64,000 nucleotides of DNA, from the NCBI GenBank assembly GCA_017848855.1, contig JAFIHF010000032.1, positions 290,342 to 354,341 on the forward strand. Direction: 5' to 3'. The DNA comes from Rhodanobacter denitrificans (lineage in GTDB: Bacteria; Pseudomonadota; Gammaproteobacteria; Xanthomonadales; Rhodanobacteraceae). Position numbers and translations under genes: made by a program. Below are positions 12,920 through 21,920 of the stretch, piece by piece. Position 1 is the stretch's first letter, and each line of letters begins with the position of its first letter. The notes under the pieces are model-generated. The model was not told the DNA's origin and made no database searches. It saw only the letters and a list, made by a program, of their open reading frames with translations.

Positions 12920-13708
12920 TCACGGCGCGTCGCCGCAGCAGGCCGCGTTCGCCGCGGCGGGCGCCGGCGCCCCGTCGTAGCGGTCGTGCAGGCGTTGCCA
13001 GTGCATGCCCTGGCCGTCCAGGTCGGGCATGCCGTCCCAGCCTTCGCCGCGGCCGAACGGGGTGAGGTCGAGGTAGTGGTAGGTGGTCAGCAGCATGTCC
13101 AGCCCGCGCGCGTAGCTGGAATAGCTGTGATAGACCTGCTCGCCGTCGCGCAGGAACACGCTGATGCCGGGCAGTTCGCCCGCGAGGTTGCCGTGCTCGC
13201 CGCGCGCGAGCAGCTCGGCCTGGTCGCGGTAGTTGTATTCCACCGGCGCCACGGCTTCGTCCTGGGTCACGTGGAAGTCGTAGTTGAAGTCGCTGCCCCA
13301 GGAGGAATACCACGGCAGCGTCCAGCCCATGCGCACCTGGAAGCGCAGCAGCTCCGCCAGCGGCGCGCGCGAGACCAGCGCGAGCGTGGTGTCGCGCGCG
13401 TGCAGATGGGCGAGGTGGCCGAGGTTGTCCACCAGGAAGGAGCAGCCGGGGCAGCCCTCGCCGCGGTCGCGGTGGAACATGAAGTGGTAGACGACCAGCT
13501 GGCGCCGGCCCTCGAACAGGCCGAGCAGGTTGGCCTCGCCGTGCGGCGTGTCGAACAGGTAGGGCTTTTCCACCGGCACCATCGGCAGCGCGCGGCGCTG
13601 CGCGTTCAGCCGGTCCAGCATGCGGGTGGCGGCCTTCTCGGCGGCCAGCAGTTCCTTGCGTGCAGCCAGCCAGGTGGTGCGGTTGGCGATGGCGGGGAGT
13701 GTCGGCAT
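12920..13708 (-). CDS. DUF899 thioredoxin-like family protein
   Basis: 262 residues. DUF899 features seen are the KPYLFDTPHGEANLLGLFEGR segment shortened here to KPYLFDT, the CxxC-type pair in GEGCPGCSFLVDNL, WYSSWGSDFNYDF, and the C-terminal LTPFGRGEGW. The family has a thioredoxin-like fold and no proven role. The C-terminus carries an extra Ala/Pro-rich tail with a CC pair. The ATG at 13706-13708 begins MPTLPAIANRTTWLAARKEL, the usual N-terminus. Confidence 0.87.
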   Translation of the reverse strand: MPTLPAIANRTTWLAARKELLAAEKAATRMLDRLNAQRRALPMVPVEKPYLFDTPHGEANLLGLFEGRRQLVVYHFMFHRDRGEGCPGCSFLVDNLGHLAHLHARDTTLALVSRAPLAELLRFQVRMGWTLPWYSSWGSDFNYDFHVTQDEAVAPVEYNYRDQAELLARGEHGNLAGELPGISVFLRDGEQVYHSYSSYARGLDMLLTTYHYLDLTPFGRGEGWDGMPDLDGQGMHWQRLHDRYDGAPAPAAANAACCGDAP

Positions 13709-13793
13709 CGTTCGTCTCCGGTGGGGTTTGCCTGAAGACGACGAACGAGGGCGGCCGGAATCGACACGCTCACGCTCCTCCACCCGCTTTCTT

Positions 13794-14828
13794 TCAGACC
13801 AGCCCCGCCGGCAACTGCATGGTGATGCAGTGCAGGCTGCCGTTCTGCCAGATCAGCGGACGGCAAGGCACCTGCACCACGACGCGGCCGGGATGCGCGC
13901 TGGCGATGATGCGCGCGGCCGCGGCGTCGGCCTGGTCGCCGTAAGCGGGCACCAGCACGGCGCCGTCGACGATCAGGTAGTTCGCATACGAGGCGGCGAG
14001 GCGGCGCCCTTCGTCGATGATCGGCTGCGCCCAGGGCAGCGGATGCAAGTGGTACGGCTGACCGTCGACGGTGCGCAGCGCGGCCAGTTCCTCGCCCATG
14101 CGCGCGAGCTCGGCGTGGTGCTTGTCGCCGGCGTCGTCGCAGGCCTGGTACACGATGTGCCCGCCCGGCGCGAAGCGGGCGAGAGTGTCGATGTGCGCGT
14201 CGGTGTCGTCGCCTTCGAGGTAGCCATGGTCCAGCCACAGGATGCGGCTGGCGTGCAGGCTGTCCTTGAGGATCGCGCTCATCGCCTCGCGGCTCTGTTC
14301 CGGATGTCGCTGGTGCAGGCATTTCCAGGTGGTGAGCACGGTACCGGCGCCGTCGCTCTCGATGCCGCCGCCTTCCAGCGCCCAGTCGATGCGCCGGTGC
14401 GCGGCCTGGCCGAACACGCCGGCCGCGACCAAGCCCGCGATCAGCGCGTCATCCCGCTCGGCGCCGAACTTGCCGCCCCAGCCGGTGAAGCGGAAATCGG
14501 CGAGCTGGAAGCGGCCGTCGTCGGCCTTCAGCGTGATCGGGCCGGAGTCGCGCAGCCAGGTGTCGTCGTAGGGCAGCTCCACGAAGCTGAGGCGCGCGAG
14601 ATCGACGCCCGCCGTGCGCAGCAGCGCCTCGGCATGCGCGCGCACGTCGGCGTCGGCGACCACCGCGACCAGCCGCTGGAAACGCGTCACCGCCGCGGCC
14701 AGCGCCACGTAGGTGGTTTCCACCTCGGCGAGGCGCTCGGCCCAGTCGGTGCCGGCATGCGGCCAGGCGATCAGCACCGCGGCTTGCGGCTCCCATTCGG
14801 CGGGCAGGCGCCAGCGGGGTTCGGTCAT
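13794..14828 (-). CDS. aguA: Agmatine deiminase
   Basis: 344 residues of the peptidyl-arginine deiminase superfamily. WPHAGTDWAERL, WLRDSGPI, the EGGGIESDGAGT block and the catalytic cysteine C334 in NGSLHCITMQLP are all visible. The enzyme converts agmatine to N-carbamoylputrescine in putrescine synthesis. The usual partner aguB (N-carbamoylputrescine amidase) is not adjacent in this window. The ATG at 14826-14828 gives the standard MTEPRWRLPAEWEPQ start. Confidence 0.93.
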   Translation of the reverse strand: MTEPRWRLPAEWEPQAAVLIAWPHAGTDWAERLAEVETTYVALAAAVTRFQRLVAVVADADVRAHAEALLRTAGVDLARLSFVELPYDDTWLRDSGPITLKADDGRFQLADFRFTGWGGKFGAERDDALIAGLVAAGVFGQAAHRRIDWALEGGGIESDGAGTVLTTWKCLHQRHPEQSREAMSAILKDSLHASRILWLDHGYLEGDDTDAHIDTLARFAPGGHIVYQACDDAGDKHHAELARMGEELAALRTVDGQPYHLHPLPWAQPIIDEGRRLAASYANYLIVDGAVLVPAYGDQADAAAARIIASAHPGRVVVQVPCRPLIWQNGSLHCITMQLPAGLV

Positions 14829-14890
14829 GACGGAATCTCGTGCGAAAGCAGGACGCAGCGGCGCCGGACTGCTCATTTTAGGCGATGACG

Positions 14891-14924
14891 CAAACAAACG
14901 CGCCCCGCGTCGCCGCGGGGCGCG
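14891..14924 (-). terminator. Terminator of the small secreted protein gene
   Basis: An 11-bp GC stem (14899-14909 with 14914-14924, loop of 4) is followed on the minus strand by GTTTGTTTG. It lies 16 bases past the stop codon of the gene at 14940-15287. Confidence 0.75.
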
Positions 14925-14939
14925 TCGAAGGCGCAGGGA

Positions 14940-15287
14940 TCAGTTCGCCGTGGCGGGGTTGGTGTTGTTGCCGGCCGGCGTGTTCAGCACCGAGTGGATC
15001 ACGTGGTCGTGCTCGAAGTACACGATGAAGTCCGAATACTCCCAGCGGTTGATCACCGGGTGCTTCTTCGCGTCGCCGCCGCGCGGCGAGAGCTTGCGCT
15101 GCGGCGCGCCGTACTTCCGCTCGACCTGGGCCATCGTCATGCCGCGCGCGGGCAGGTTCATGCCCTTCTCCTGCTGCACGCGATGGATCAGCAGGTTGTC
15201 GGCGTGGACGGCCGGCGGCGCGGCGAGGCTGCCGGCGCCGAAAGCGATGGCTGCCAGCAAGGGCAGGCTGTGGCGATGCTTGAACAT
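14940..15287 (-). CDS. Small secreted protein with BamE/OmlA-like motif
   Basis: 115 residues with an N-terminal signal peptide (MFKHRHSLPLLAAIAFGAGS, cleavage probably after VHA). The mature part holds GMTMAQVERKYGAPQRKLSP, which resembles the GMTxxQVxxxLGxP motif of SmpA/OmlA/BamE-like domains, but no lipobox cysteine is present. The start at 15285-15287 follows a GGAGAGGGGACC ribosome site. Its function is unknown; it is likely periplasmic. Confidence 0.7.
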   Translation of the reverse strand: MFKHRHSLPLLAAIAFGAGSLAAPPAVHADNLLIHRVQQEKGMNLPARGMTMAQVERKYGAPQRKLSPRGGDAKKHPVINRWEYSDFIVYFEHDHVIHSVLNTPAGNNTNPATAN

Positions 15288-15420
15288 GGTCCCCTCTCCG
15301 CGCATGGCGTTGCCGCGCCGTTGTAGCAGAACTGTTTGCGACTATCCACGGGCAGCTGCGGCGGATGTGACCGGCGCAGCCGTTATCATGGGCGGCCGTA
15401 CGCCCGCCCGAAGTGCCCTG

Positions 15421-17448
<2,028 letters not shown>

Positions 17449-17460
17449 GAGCTTGCACCA

Positions 17461-18375
17461 GTGAACGCGCAACCGACCTGCCTGTGGCTGCCCGCGCTGG
17501 ATCGCTTCGACGCCGCGCATCCGCTGCGCCGCCTGCTGGCGCGGGCCGACCGTCTCGCGGACGGCCCGCGCGAGCGCCTCGCCGCGCTCGCCGCTGCCTT
17601 CGACGGTGGCGGCGCGCCGCTGCCGGCTGCCGCGCTGCTGCGCGAGCAGCTGGCCGGCGATGCGGGCGAAGCGATGTGGCTCAATGCCGATCCCGCCTGG
17701 GTGCAGCCGGACATGACCGGCGTGCGCCTGATGGCATGCGGCTCGTTGTCGCTGCAGCCGGACGAGGCGCAGGCCTATGCGCAGGTATTGCAGCCGGCCT
17801 TCGCCGAAGCCGGCCTGCAGCTGGAAATCACCGCGCCGGGTCACTGGCAGCTGCGCCTGTCGCCGGACATGCCGCTGCCGGATTTCGCCACGCCGGAACA
17901 GGCGCTGGGCGAGGACTTGTATCAGCACCTGCCGTCGGGCGCGGAGGGCCGCCGCTGGCGCGTGCTGCTCAACGAGGCGCAGGTGCTGCTGCACCAGCAT
18001 CCGCTGAATGCCGCGCGCGAATCGCGCGGCTTGTCGCCCGTCAACAGCGTGTGGTTCTGGGGGGCAGGGCACTTGCCTGCGGCGCTGCGCAGCGGGTTCG
18101 CGGGCGCGATCGGCAACGACGCCTTGCTGCGCGCGCTGGCGGCGCGCGCCGGCATCCCCGGCCAGGCGTGCACGCCATCGACCGTGGCGGCGGCAGCGGC
18201 CGGTTCGCTGATCGACCTGCAGGACATACCCGCCGCCGAACTCGGGCGCGAGTGGTGGCCGACTCTGCAAGCGCTGGCGCAACGGCAATCCCTGCACTTT
18301 GCCTTCGCCAGCGGCGAGCACTGGTCGTGGCGGCCGCGGCATCGCTGGCGCTTCTGGCGCGGAGCGCCACGTTGA
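17461..18375 (+). CDS. Phosphoglycerate mutase-like (cofactor-independent) regulatory protein
   Basis: 304 residues from a GTG at 17461, 12 bases after the ABC-F stop. The conserved blocks GVRLMACGSLSLQPDEAQ, ARESRGLSPVNSVWFWGAGHLP and a C-terminal WPTLQAL segment match a group of xanthomonad proteins annotated as phosphoglycerate mutase or regulatory protein; the metal ligands of true iPGM are not evident, so the enzymatic label is doubtful. The stop codon overlaps the recJ start (TTGA), suggesting translational coupling. What it does, and why it travels with recJ, is not known from the sequence. Confidence 0.7.
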   Translation: MNAQPTCLWLPALDRFDAAHPLRRLLARADRLADGPRERLAALAAAFDGGGAPLPAAALLREQLAGDAGEAMWLNADPAWVQPDMTGVRLMACGSLSLQPDEAQAYAQVLQPAFAEAGLQLEITAPGHWQLRLSPDMPLPDFATPEQALGEDLYQHLPSGAEGRRWRVLLNEAQVLLHQHPLNAARESRGLSPVNSVWFWGAGHLPAALRSGFAGAIGNDALLRALAARAGIPGQACTPSTVAAAAAGSLIDLQDIPAAELGREWWPTLQALAQRQSLHFAFASGEHWSWRPRHRWRFWRGAPR

Positions 18376-20084
18376 GCGCGCTGGAACTGCGCCGGCGCGA
18401 GCCGCAGGGCGAGCCGTCCGGCTGGGATGCCGCAGTGCATCCGGTACTGCAGCGCATCTACGCCGCGCGCGGCGTGCTGCAGCCGGCCGGGGTCGAGCAC
18501 CGCCTGCAGCGCCTGCTGCCGCCGCAATCGCTGGGCGGGCTGGAGGCGGCCGTCGACCTGTTGGCCGCGGCGATCCGCGACGACTGGGCTATCCTGATCG
18601 CCGGCGACTACGACTGCGACGGCGCCACCGGCACCGCGGTCGCCGTGCGCGGCCTGCGCCTGCTGGGCGCGCGGCGCGTGAGCTACGCGGTGCCGAACCG
18701 CTTCGTGCACGGCTACGGCCTCACCCCCGCGCTGGTCGATTCGCTGCAGCCGCGGCCGCAGCTGATCGTCACCGTGGACAACGGCGTGGCCAGCGTGGCC
18801 GGCGTGGCGCGGGCGCGCGAACTGGGTATGCGCGTGATCGTCACCGATCACCACCTGCCCGGCGAACAGCTGCCCGCATGCGATGCGATGGTGAATCCCA
18901 ACCTCGTGGGCGACGGCTTCCCGAGCAAGGCCCTGGCCGGTGTGGGCGTGATGTTTTATCTCCTGCTCGCATTGCGTGCGAAGTTGCGCGGGCAAGGTGT
19001 TTTTGCGCAGGGCGAACCCGATCTCTCGTCGCTGCTCGACCTCGTGGCGCTGGGCACCGTGGCCGACCTGGTGCCGCTCGACTTCAACAACCGCGTGCTG
19101 GTGGAAGCCGGGCTCAAGCGCATCCGCGCCGGCAAGGCTTGCGCCGGCATCGCCGCGCTGGTCGAGTGCGGCAAGCGCAGCCTGGCCACCCTGTGCGCCA
19201 GCGATCTGGGTTATTCGGTCGGCCCGCGCCTCAATGCGGCGGGCCGGCTGGAGGACATGCAGCTGGGCGTGGCGTGCCTGCTCACCGACGACCCGGCGCA
19301 GGCGCGCCGCTACGCCGCGCAGCTCGACGCGATCAACCGCGAACGCCGCGACCTGCAGGCTTCGATGGTGGCCGAGGCCGAGGCGATGACCGCCGGCCTG
19401 CGCCACATCGACGCGGTGGGCGTGGCGCTGTACGAGGCTTCCTGGCATGCGGGCGTGGTGGGCTTGGTGGCGTCCAAGCTGAAGGAACGCCTGCACCGGC
19501 CGGTGATCGCCTTCGCTCCCGCCAGCGAGGACGATGTTGAAAACCTGCGCGGCTCGGGCCGCTCGATTTCCGGCTTCCACCTGCGCGACGCGCTGGCGAT
19601 GATCGATGCGCGCCAGCCCGGCCTGATCGAGCGCTTCGGCGGGCATGCGATGGCGGCGGGACTGAGCCTGCGCGCCGCCGATTTTCCGCGCTTCGCCGCC
19701 GCCTTCGATGTCGCGGCGCGCGAGCTGATCGCGCCGGAACGCCTGCAGGCCGCGCTCTACACCGATGGCGAACTCCCGGCGGGTAGCCTGTCGCTGGAAC
19801 TGGCGCTGCAACTGCGCAGCGCCGGCCCCTGGGGCCAGGCCTTTCCCGAGCCGCTGTTCGACAACCTGTTCGAATGCGCGGGCTGGAAGCCGATGGGTGA
19901 GGGCCATTGGCGGCTCAGCCTGCGCGACCCGCGCGACGGCAGCCTGCACGACGCGGTGATGTTCAACGTCGGCAGCGCCGTGCCACCGCCGCGCCTGCGC
20001 GCCGCCTACGAGCTGGTCGTCAACGACTGGCAGGGCCGCGAATCGCCGCGCCTGCTGCTGCGCCACGTCGAACCGGCCTATTGA
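18372..20084 (+). CDS. recJ: Single-stranded-DNA-specific exonuclease RecJ
   Basis: 570 residues from a TTG at 18372-18374 that overlaps the upstream stop codon. DHH-family motifs are clear: GDYDCDGATGTA (motif I), VDNGVAS, VTDHHLPGE (motif III), GRLEDMQLG, and the DHHA1-like ASWHAGVVGLVASKLKE with RSISGFHL and FGGHAMAAGLS. RecJ degrades single-stranded DNA 5' to 3' in recombination and mismatch repair. The TGA stop forms the first bases of a 15-bp inverted repeat element downstream. Confidence 0.94.
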   Translation: MSALELRRREPQGEPSGWDAAVHPVLQRIYAARGVLQPAGVEHRLQRLLPPQSLGGLEAAVDLLAAAIRDDWAILIAGDYDCDGATGTAVAVRGLRLLGARRVSYAVPNRFVHGYGLTPALVDSLQPRPQLIVTVDNGVASVAGVARARELGMRVIVTDHHLPGEQLPACDAMVNPNLVGDGFPSKALAGVGVMFYLLLALRAKLRGQGVFAQGEPDLSSLLDLVALGTVADLVPLDFNNRVLVEAGLKRIRAGKACAGIAALVECGKRSLATLCASDLGYSVGPRLNAAGRLEDMQLGVACLLTDDPAQARRYAAQLDAINRERRDLQASMVAEAEAMTAGLRHIDAVGVALYEASWHAGVVGLVASKLKERLHRPVIAFAPASEDDVENLRGSGRSISGFHLRDALAMIDARQPGLIERFGGHAMAAGLSLRAADFPRFAAAFDVAARELIAPERLQAALYTDGELPAGSLSLELALQLRSAGPWGQAFPEPLFDNLFECAGWKPMGEGHWRLSLRDPRDGSLHDAVMFNVGSAVPPPRLRAAYELVVNDWQGRESPRLLLRHVEPAY

Positions 20085-20177
20085 TCCGGCCCGCAAATAG
20101 TTTCCGAGGTTGTCCTTCGGCTCCGCTTCGCTACGCTCAGGACGAACGGCGAGTGCAACATGTTTGCGGGCCGGATC
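20083..20177. repeat. REP-like element bounded by 15-bp inverted repeats
   Basis: Perfect arms GATCCGGCCCGCAAA (20083-20097) and TTTGCGGGCCGGATC (20163-20177) enclose a core with GTCCTTCGGCTCC and GCTCAGGACGAAC (about 20111-20146), itself a hairpin. The left arm starts within the recJ stop codon. Confidence 0.85.
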
Positions 20178-20187
20178 GATAAACGAC

Positions 20188-20212
20188 AAGGCCCGGCATC
20201 GGGCCGGGCCTT
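20188..20212 (-). terminator. Terminator of the secreted protein gene at 20241
   Basis: A 9-bp stem (AAGGCCCGG with CCGGGCCTT) followed on the minus strand by TGTCGTTT. It lies 29 bases beyond the stop codon of the minus-strand gene. Confidence 0.65.
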
Positions 20213-20240
20213 GCGCGGGAACGGCCGAAGAACCGGCCTG

Positions 20241-21029
20241 CTACTGCTTGTGCGCTGTGGAAGTGGTGGTGATGTCGTTGTGCATGTCGTGGCTGACGGT
20301 CTTCATGCTCTTGCCGTCGGCGGAGACGGTCATCGTGCTGGTGCTGAGCACCTTGCCGTCGCGCTCGTAGGTTTCGCGCAGGCTGTTCGGGCCGAGCTTC
20401 TTCACGCTCACGGTGTCGTTCGCGCCCATGCTGGTCTTGACCGGCACGGCCGGGCCGTCGATCTTCGCGGCATAGGATTCGCCGGTGGGGGTGCTGAGGC
20501 TCACGTCGCTGCCGTCCACCTTGTAGGTGTAGGCGAGGCCGTTGTCGGAGACGTTGTCGACGCTCTTCATCTTCCACGAGCCGGCCAGCAGGTGCGATCC
20601 TGCCGGCGCCTTGGCTACCTTGACGAGGCCGGCCTTGCCGGTCACCGGGCTGCTGCCGAAGTCGTTGGTGACTTCCTCGGTGGCGCTCTTGCCGTCCGCA
20701 GAGCCGGTGACGGTCAGTGTTTCGACGACCTTGCCGGCCTTCTTCAGAGTCTGCTGGATGGTGTGGTCGTCCACGATCTTCACCGCGACGGTGTCGAAAC
20801 CGGGGTGGCCGGATACCGGGTGATCCTCGCCGTCGGTCTTCACGGTGTACGAGGGATCGCTGCAGGAGCACCGGAACTCGCCGTCCTTGAGCGTGATGAC
20901 GATGGGCTTGCCCGTGTCGTGGATCGAACCCGGGTCGGTTTTCCAGGTGCCGTTGAACGCGCTCTGCGCCAGTGCCAGGGCCGGCGTCAGCAGCGCGAAC
21001 ACGGAAACCGCATAAAGCAGTCGTTTCAT
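20241..21029 (-). CDS. Secreted protein of unknown function with internal repeat
   Basis: 262 residues with a clear signal peptide (MKRLLYAVSVFALLTPALALA, cut before QSAFNGTW). The mature chain has two related halves, each opening with FNGTWK or LAGSWK and ending in TLTVTGSADGKSATEE or TSTMTVSADGKSMKTV, so it appears to be a tandem duplication of a roughly 115-residue beta-rich unit. An isolated CSCSDP occurs in the first half. Similar proteins are annotated as hypothetical in Rhodanobacteraceae. Export to the periplasm is inferred; the role is unknown. Confidence 0.72.
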   Translation of the reverse strand: MKRLLYAVSVFALLTPALALAQSAFNGTWKTDPGSIHDTGKPIVITLKDGEFRCSCSDPSYTVKTDGEDHPVSGHPGFDTVAVKIVDDHTIQQTLKKAGKVVETLTVTGSADGKSATEEVTNDFGSSPVTGKAGLVKVAKAPAGSHLLAGSWKMKSVDNVSDNGLAYTYKVDGSDVSLSTPTGESYAAKIDGPAVPVKTSMGANDTVSVKKLGPNSLRETYERDGKVLSTSTMTVSADGKSMKTVSHDMHNDITTTSTAHKQ

Positions 21030-21189
21030 GGCAGTGCTCCGGTTGGATGGAGTCCCCCTATCCGGGTATGGGCACCGGGTTCGCCTACTCTCCGCGCCGT
21101 CCCGTGATCGGCGCGTGCAAGCCGCCGGCCTTGCGCGGCGTTCACGGCGCGCGGGCCAGACTGGCCATCCATCCGCCGTGGAGGTCGCC

Positions 21190-21567
21190 ATGCTGGAACA
21201 GATCGAAGGGTTGCCGCCCGGCACGCTGGGCTTTCGCGCGCACGGCCAGGTGACCGCGGCCGACTACGAGCAGTTGCTGGTGCCGGAGGTGGAGGCGCTG
21301 TTCGCGCTCAACCGCAAGCTGCGCATGCTGTTCGTGGTGGCGCCGGACTTCACCGGCTTCGACGCCGGCGCGATGTGGGACGACTTCATGCTCGGCATCC
21401 GCCACATCAGCGGCTGGGACCGCGTGGCGCTGGTGACCGACGTGCCGTGGCTGCGCACGGCCACCAAGGTGACGAGCTTCCTGGTGCCGGCCGATTTCCG
21501 CCTGTATGCGCTGGCCGAGCTGGAACAGGCGACGCGCTGGATCGCCGAGCCCGTTGCAGGGGAGTAA
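21190..21567 (+). CDS. STAS/SpoIIAA-like domain protein
   Basis: 125 residues matching the SpoIIAA-like family: an N-terminal strand (LGFRAHGQVTAADYE), the central LFVVAPDFTGFDAGAMWDD, then HISGWDRVALVTDVPWLR and a C-terminal ALAELEQATRWI. The fold is that of CRAL-TRIO/STAS-like proteins; function in proteobacteria is not established, and no partner anti-sigma kinase is adjacent. Start ATG at 21190 follows GGAGGTCGCC. Confidence 0.78.
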   Translation: MLEQIEGLPPGTLGFRAHGQVTAADYEQLLVPEVEALFALNRKLRMLFVVAPDFTGFDAGAMWDDFMLGIRHISGWDRVALVTDVPWLRTATKVTSFLVPADFRLYALAELEQATRWIAEPVAGE

Positions 21568-21641
21568 GCAAATGGACGGCCGAATGGCGTCATGCGAAAT
21601 CGTCACTTGCGTTGCGACGCAACATCTGTTCTAGTCGGCTC

Positions 21642-21761
21642 ATGACCTTCACGACCGCCACGTTCCCGAACGCCACCGCGCCTGCCGCGCGGAGCTTCGT
21701 GGCGGCCGCCAACAACAATCGCGCGAACAATAACGCCAACCGTTGGCGGGCCCGCGCGTAG
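21642..21761 (+). CDS. Asparagine-rich leader peptide of asnB
   Basis: A 39-codon frame ending in TAG at 21759-21761. Eight asparagines occur in 39 residues, seven of them in the ten-residue core NNNRANNNAN (codons 24-33). It lies 159 bases upstream of asnB, the gene for asparagine synthesis, and is directly followed by mutually exclusive hairpins and a terminator. This is the arrangement of a transcription attenuator sensing charged tRNA-Asn. The start ATG is the only reasonable one between the preceding gene and the Asn codons; its ribosome site is weak. The peptide itself is presumably not functional. Confidence 0.85.
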   Translation: MTFTTATFPNATAPAARSFVAAANNNRANNNANRWRARA

Positions 21762-21823
21762 CTGAAAGCAACACCTCCAGACACGCGACCAAGGCCCGCC
21801 CAGTGCGGGCCTTGGTTTTTTTT
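21706..21823 (+). promoter_or_regulatory. Transcription attenuator (segments 1-4) of asnB
   Basis: Segment 1, CCGCCAAC (21706-21713), overlaps the first Asn codon and pairs with segment 2, GTTGGCGG (21742-21749). Segment 2 extended, GGCGGGCC (21745-21752), pairs alternatively with segment 3, GGCCCGCC (21793-21800). Segments 3 and 4 form the terminator: CCAAGGCCCGC (21789-21799) with GCGGGCCTTGG (21805-21815), then eight Ts (21816-21823). A ribosome stalled at the Asn codons would cover segment 1 and favour 2:3, allowing read-through; one reaching the stop codon would cover segment 2 and leave 3:4 to terminate. Confidence 0.88.
21789..21823 (+). terminator. Attenuator terminator upstream of asnB
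   Basis: An 11-bp perfect stem with a 5-base loop (CCAGT) followed by TTTTTTTT, 97 bases before the asnB start codon and in its direction of transcription. Confidence 0.93.
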
Positions 21824-21920
21824 GTGCTTGATTTCTGCGCGGCTCCATCCGCGCAAAAGCAAAACCGGCCATCCATGGCCGACTTTCAACAAAAGCCGAG
21901 ACAACTGAGGAGCCACGCCA

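Noticed and set aside
21375-21761. A longer frame that includes the Asn-rich leader
   Set aside because: It would begin inside the STAS gene; the ATG at 21642 gives a free-standing leader in the usual size range.
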